From contig CAVSRC010000017.1 of assembly GCA_963730325.1 (NCBI GenBank), forward strand, positions 1 to 64,000: 64,000 nucleotides of DNA, read 5' to 3'. Position numbers and translations under genes: made by a program. The notes under the pieces are model-generated. The model did not search any database and was not told where the DNA came from. It saw only the letters and a program-made list of their open reading frames with translations. How positions within the stretch are numbered: the first letter of the stretch is position 1; each line of letters opens with the position of its first letter. Source of the stretch: CAVSRC01 sp963730325. Lineage in GTDB: Bacteria > Pseudomonadota > Alphaproteobacteria > Rhizobiales > Kaistiaceae. This document shows positions 60,460 through 64,000 of this stretch, one piece after another.

Positions 60460-60650
60460 AGACGCTCTACGATTCCGAGGCAGACGCGCTCTACGTCCGT
60501 TTTGCGGCGGCGAAGGTCGTCGAATCGGAGGAAGTTTCACCCGGCGTGATGCTCGATTTCGACGCCGAGGGCCGCATCGTCGGCGTCGAGGTGCTCGACG
60601 CCCGCCGCCATCTGGCTGCCGGCACGGAATTTCCGAGCGCGGCGGAATAG
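60456..60650 (+). CDS. DUF2283 domain protein
   Basis: 64 residues. MKTLYDSEADALYVRFA and VSPGVMLDFDAEGRIVGVEVLDARRH match DUF2283 (PF10049), including the Y-D-x-x-A-D-A-L-Y/Y-I start and the D-x-x-G-x-I-V-G-I-E-V/I-L core. It is tightly coupled to the preceding DUF4258 gene. This two-gene set recurs in many bacteria and is often discussed as a toxin-antitoxin-like pair; the activity is not established. Confidence 0.88.
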   Translation: MKTLYDSEADALYVRFAAAKVVESEEVSPGVMLDFDAEGRIVGVEVLDARRHLAAGTEFPSAAE

Positions 60651-60657
60651 AGACGGC

Positions 60658-61599
60658 TCAACCGCCCCAATTGCGCACGATCGTATCCGCCACCAGCCCG
60701 GCAAAGACGATCCAGCCATAATCGCGGTTGGAGCGGAACAGCATCAGACAATTGTCGGGGTCGTCGGTGGCGATCACCTTGACCTGCCAACCGAGATGGA
60801 CGGCGCCCGCCGCCAGACCGAGATAAGCGAGCGGTCCGACGCCGGCGAACCAGAAGGCCGCGGCGAAAAGCACGGTTGCGACGCCATAGAACAGGATGAG
60901 CAGCGGGCGGGTGTTGGCGCCGAAGAGGCGCGCGGTCGAGCGCACGCCGATGAGGGCGTCGTCCTCCTTGTCCTGGTGCGCATAGATGGTGTCATAGCCG
61001 ATCGTCCAGGCGATGCCGCCGAGATAGAGCAGCACCGGCGCGAACGAGAGACGGCCGAAGATCGCCGCCCAGCCCATCAGCGCGCCCCAGGAGAAGGCGA
61101 TGCCGAGCCCGACCTGCGGCCACCAGGTGATGCGCTTCATGAAGGGATAGACGGCGACCGTCGCCAGCGAAGCGATGCCGACGACGACGGCAAAGCGGTT
61201 GAACTGGAGAAGCACGGCGAGGCCGACCAGTGCCTGGAGGACGAGGAAGGCCGCGGCATGGCGCACGCTCACCTGGCCGCTCGGGATGGGGCGCGAGCGC
61301 GTGCGCGCCACCTGCGCGTCGAGATCGCGGTCGACGATGTCGTTATAGGTGCAACCGGCTCCGCGCATGACGACCGCGCCGATCAGGAACAACGCCAGAT
61401 GCCAGAGATTGGGGAAGCGCCAGCCGGCGGCGTCGGTGGCCAGCGCCGACGACCACCAGCACGGCCACATCAAGAGCCACCAGCCGATCGGCCGCTCCAG
61501 CCGGGCGAGGCGGGCATAGGGCCGCACAGCCGCCGGCAGGATGCGGTCGGCCCAGTGGCCGCGCACGGCATCGGCAACCATGTGCTTGTCGGCGCTCAT
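60658..61599 (-). CDS. ubiA: 4-hydroxybenzoate octaprenyltransferase
   Basis: 313 residues, eight to nine membrane helices. It attaches the polyprenyl chain to 4-hydroxybenzoate in ubiquinone synthesis. Two Asp-rich motifs are present: AGCTYNDIVDRDLDAQVARTRSRP and GYDTIYAHQDKEDDALIGVRS. The N-terminus is longer than in Escherichia coli, as in other alphaproteobacteria. Its 3' end lies 8 bp from the DUF2283 stop on the other strand. Confidence 0.95.
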   Translation of the reverse strand: MSADKHMVADAVRGHWADRILPAAVRPYARLARLERPIGWWLLMWPCWWSSALATDAAGWRFPNLWHLALFLIGAVVMRGAGCTYNDIVDRDLDAQVARTRSRPIPSGQVSVRHAAAFLVLQALVGLAVLLQFNRFAVVVGIASLATVAVYPFMKRITWWPQVGLGIAFSWGALMGWAAIFGRLSFAPVLLYLGGIAWTIGYDTIYAHQDKEDDALIGVRSTARLFGANTRPLLILFYGVATVLFAAAFWFAGVGPLAYLGLAAGAVHLGWQVKVIATDDPDNCLMLFRSNRDYGWIVFAGLVADTIVRNWGG

Positions 61600-61713
61600 G
61601 GGAAACGGTCATAGGGCCTCCGGCCGGCGCCGTGAAGCGGCCTGGTTGGACTTTCGGCACGCCGATTGCTAATCGGGCCACGGGTGGAAACGGGGCAAGG
61701 GGCGCTCATCCCC

Positions 61714-62971
61714 ATGAAGGTGCTGCTGATCGGCTCGGGCGGGCGCGAACACGCGCTGGCGTGGAAACTCGCCCAATCGCCGCGGCTCACCCGGCTCTAC
61801 GCGGCGCCGGGCAATCCCGGCATCGCCGAGGTTGCCGAACGCGTTGCGCTCAACCCTGCCGACCATGACGCGATCGTCGCCTTCTGCCGCAACGAGCGAA
61901 TCGATCTGGTTGTCGTCGGCCCGGAAGCGCCGCTGGTCGCCGGCATCGTCGATGCGCTGGCAGCGGCCGGAATCAAGGCGTTCGGCCCCAGCCAGGCGGC
62001 GGCGCGCCTGGAAGGCTCGAAGAGCTTCACCAAGACGATATGCGCAGAAGCGAATATCCCGACCGCCGCCTGGCGCCAATTCGGCGATGCCGAAGCGGCC
62101 GCCGCCTATGTGCGTGAGCGCGGCGCACCGATCGTGGTCAAGGCGGACGGGCTTGCCGCCGGCAAGGGCGTGACCGTGGCGGCGACGTGTCGACGAGGCG
62201 CTGGCCGCGATTGCCGCTTGTTTCACCGCGCCCGGCGCGGAAGTGGTCATCGAGGAGTGTCTCGCGGGCGAGGAAGCGAGCTTCTTCGTGTTGTCCGACG
62301 GCACCACGGCCCTGCCCTTCGGCACGGCGCAGGACCACAAGCGCGTCGGCGACGGCGATACCGGCCCCAATACCGGCGGCATGGGCGCCTATTCGCCAGC
62401 GCCGGTGATGGACGAGGCGATGGTCGCGCGTGTCATGGACGAGATCGTGCAACCGACGCTTGGCGTGATGGCGGAGCGCGGCACGCCCTTTCGCGGCGTC
62501 CTCTTCGTCGGCCTGATGCTGACCGCCGACGGGCCCAAGCTGATCGAATACAATGTCCGCTTCGGCGACCCCGAATGCCAGACGCTGATGCCGCGCTTCG
62601 ACGGCGACCTGCTCGACCTGATGCTGGCGACGGCCGAGGGACGGCTGGCCGGGGCGCGGCCGGCCTGGCGCGACGACGCGGCGCTGTGCGTGGTGATGGC
62701 CGCACGCGGCTATCCCGGCGCCTATGAAAAAGGCGCGAGGATCGGTGGCATCGACGCGGCCCAGGCGCTAGAAGGCGTCAAGGTCTTCCATGCCGGCACG
62801 GCCATGAAGGACGGACTGCTCGTCGCCGCCGGCGGCCGCGTGCTCGGCGTCACTGCACTCGGCGCCTCCATCGCCGAGGCCCAGAAACGCGCTTATGCGG
62901 CAGTTGCCGCCATCGACTGGCCGGGCGGCTTCTGCCGCACGGACATCGGCTGGCGGGCAGTCAGCGAATAG
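61714..62971 (+). CDS. purD: Phosphoribosylamine-glycine ligase (one frameshift)
   Basis: About 418 residues; ATP-grasp enzyme of de novo purine synthesis. MKVLLIGSGGREHALAWKLA and YAAPGNPGIAEVA start the first frame, with IVVKADGLAAGKGVTVA near its break at about 62190. The second frame resumes with VVIEECLAGEEASFFVLSDG, FGTAQDHKRVGDGDTGPNTGGMGAYSP and GLMLTADGPKLIEYNVRFGDPECQ. One extra base in ACGTGTCGACGAG explains the break. glgP starts 7 bp after the stop. Confidence 0.93.
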
Positions 62972-62978
62972 GATCCCC

Positions 62979-64000
62979 ATGACATCTCCCATCACGCCCT
63001 TCCTTGCCAATACCCGCGTCGCCTACTTCACCATGGAGATGGGGATCCGCTACGAGATCCATACCTATTCCGGCGGGCTCGGGGTGCTGGCGGGCGATAT
63101 CGCGCGTTCCGCCGCCGACCTCGCCATGCCGATGGTCTTCGTGTTGCTCATCAGCCGCGCCGGCTATTTCCGCCAGACCATCAACCACGACCTGTGGCAG
63201 ACCGAGCAGCCGAGCTGGTGGTCGCCGAACGACTGGTGCACGCCGCTGGAGACGACGGCGACCGTCGAGATCGAGGGACGGCCGGTGGTGATCCGCCCGT
63301 GGCTCTACGTGCAGACCGGCGTGACCGGGCATCAGGTCCCGATTCTGCTGCTCGACACCGACCTCGAACAGAACAGTGCGCTCGACCGCATGCTCACCCA
63401 TCACCTCTATGGCGGCGACGCGTCCTACCGCCTCAAGCAGGAGATCATTCTGGGCATCGGCGGGGCGCGGGTGCTGAGGGAACTCGGCTTCACCATCGAC
63501 AAGTGGCACATGAACGAGGGCCACGCGGCGCTGCTCACGCTCGATCGTCTCGCCGAAGCGCGAGCCGCGGGCGGCAAGGACGCCCTGGCTCAGGCGCGCA
63601 AGCAGTGCGTGTTCACCACGCACACGCCGGTGCCGGCCGGACAGGACCGCTTCCCCTACGATCTCTTTGCCGGGACCGCGCCCGAACTGGTTCCACTCGA
63701 CACGGTCAAGGAGATGGCCGGTCCCGACGAACTCAACATGACGCGGCTGGCGCTCAATCTCTCCGGCTATTCCAACGCCGTTGCCAAGCGCCATGCGGAA
63801 ACCTCGCGGCAGATGTTCCCCGGTCACGAGATCCATGCCGTCACCAACGGCGTTCACACGCCGACCTGGGCGCACAAGGAGATGGCGGCGCTGTTCGATG
63901 CCCATGTGCCCGACTGGCGGCTGGACCCGAAGGCGCTGGCGGGTGTCGTATCGGTGCCGGACGAGGCCATCTGGACGGCCCACCGCAAGGTCAAGGCGCA
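62979..64000 (+). CDS. glgP: Alpha-glucan (glycogen/starch) phosphorylase, GT35, 3' truncated by window
   Basis: The first 340 codons are open to the window edge. MTSPITPFLANTRVAYFTME, YEIHTYSGGLGVLAGDIARSAADLAMP, then WHMNEGHAALLTLDRL, CVFTTHTPVPAGQDRFP and HAVTNGVHTPTWAHKEM are typical of the short bacterial alpha-glucan phosphorylases that lack the N-terminal DUF3417 domain. It cleaves alpha-1,4 glucan to glucose-1-phosphate using PLP, whose lysine would be downstream of the edge. ATG at 62979; GGATCC spaces it from purD. Confidence 0.88.
   Translation, partial: MTSPITPFLANTRVAYFTMEMGIRYEIHTYSGGLGVLAGDIARSAADLAMPMVFVLLISRAGYFRQTINHDLWQTEQPSWWSPNDWCTPLETTATVEIEGRPVVIRPWLYVQTGVTGHQVPILLLDTDLEQNSALDRMLTHHLYGGDASYRLKQEIILGIGGARVLRELGFTIDKWHMNEGHAALLTLDRLAEARAAGGKDALAQARKQCVFTTHTPVPAGQDRFPYDLFAGTAPELVPLDTVKEMAGPDELNMTRLALNLSGYSNAVAKRHAETSRQMFPGHEIHAVTNGVHTPTWAHKEMAALFDAHVPDWRLDPKALAGVVSVPDEAIWTAHRKVKA

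Overview
The window is a piece of the chromosome of a high-GC alphaproteobacterium, most likely of the order Hyphomicrobiales (Rhizobiales). This rests on a CcrM-type adenine methyltransferase, a ctaC-ctaD-ctaB-(57 aa ORF)-ctaG-ctaE-DUF983-SURF1 cytochrome oxidase block, an IalB-family protein, the HDAC-like/xseB/dxs/tlyA neighbourhood and several small proteins typical of that group. The family cannot be fixed from sequence alone. I see no tRNA, rRNA, CRISPR array, transposase or integrase.

Layout. (a) 1-3.1 kb: HAD hydrolase end, PHP-domain protein, ccrM, second HAD hydrolase. (b) 3.1-8.9 kb, minus strand: a tandem glycine riboswitch with its own promoter leads gcvT-gcvH-osmC-like-gcvPA-gcvPB-DUF1801, the glycine cleavage operon. 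(c) 8.9-20 kb: a lipoprotein, then thrC, an M16 peptidase, a GNAT acetyltransferase and a membrane GGDEF/EAL protein. The segment from the last third of the peptidase to the end of the GGDEF/EAL gene is present twice in tandem (about 3.96 kb per unit, diverged copies). (d) 20-28.8 kb: an orphan GSU2403-type nucleotidyltransferase behind an array of inverted repeats; ispH, a DMT permease, thrB, rnhA, a peroxiredoxin, a DsbD-like periplasmic protein and yqgE; then a curlin-repeat gene bounded by a perfect 37-bp direct repeat.

(e) 28.8-35.2 kb, minus strand: the aa3-type cytochrome c oxidase operon with assembly factors. (f) 35.2-47 kb: an intergenic region with an orphan terminator, ialB-like, tldD, a Kef-type antiporter, pdxH, an envelope lipoprotein, a J-domain protein, a Sua5/TsaC-type enzyme, an acyl-CoA dehydrogenase and hydratase pair, an HDAC-like deacetylase and xseB. 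(g) 46.9-53.6 kb: cupin/MarR divergent pair, dxs, a copper-delivery cluster (DUF2946-like, PCuAC, SCO1), a 45-residue membrane peptide, tlyA and an RNA m5U methyltransferase. (h) 53.6-64 kb: ribB, aroC, a phosphoglycerate-mutase-like phosphatase and fabI on the minus strand; a secreted repeat protein, an FAD-linked dehydrogenase, a DUF6101-like protein, a DUF4258/DUF2283 pair, ubiA, purD and the start of glgP.

Many reading frames are broken by single-base insertions or deletions although the family motifs are preserved on both sides. They are dense in the first 10 kb and sparse later, so most look like consensus errors near a contig end. These genes are annotated as one locus each and the breaks are noted. 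The copper-delivery and oxidase clusters work together: PCuAC, SCO and CtaG supply copper, SURF1 and CtaB supply haem, and CtaC/D/E are the catalytic subunits.
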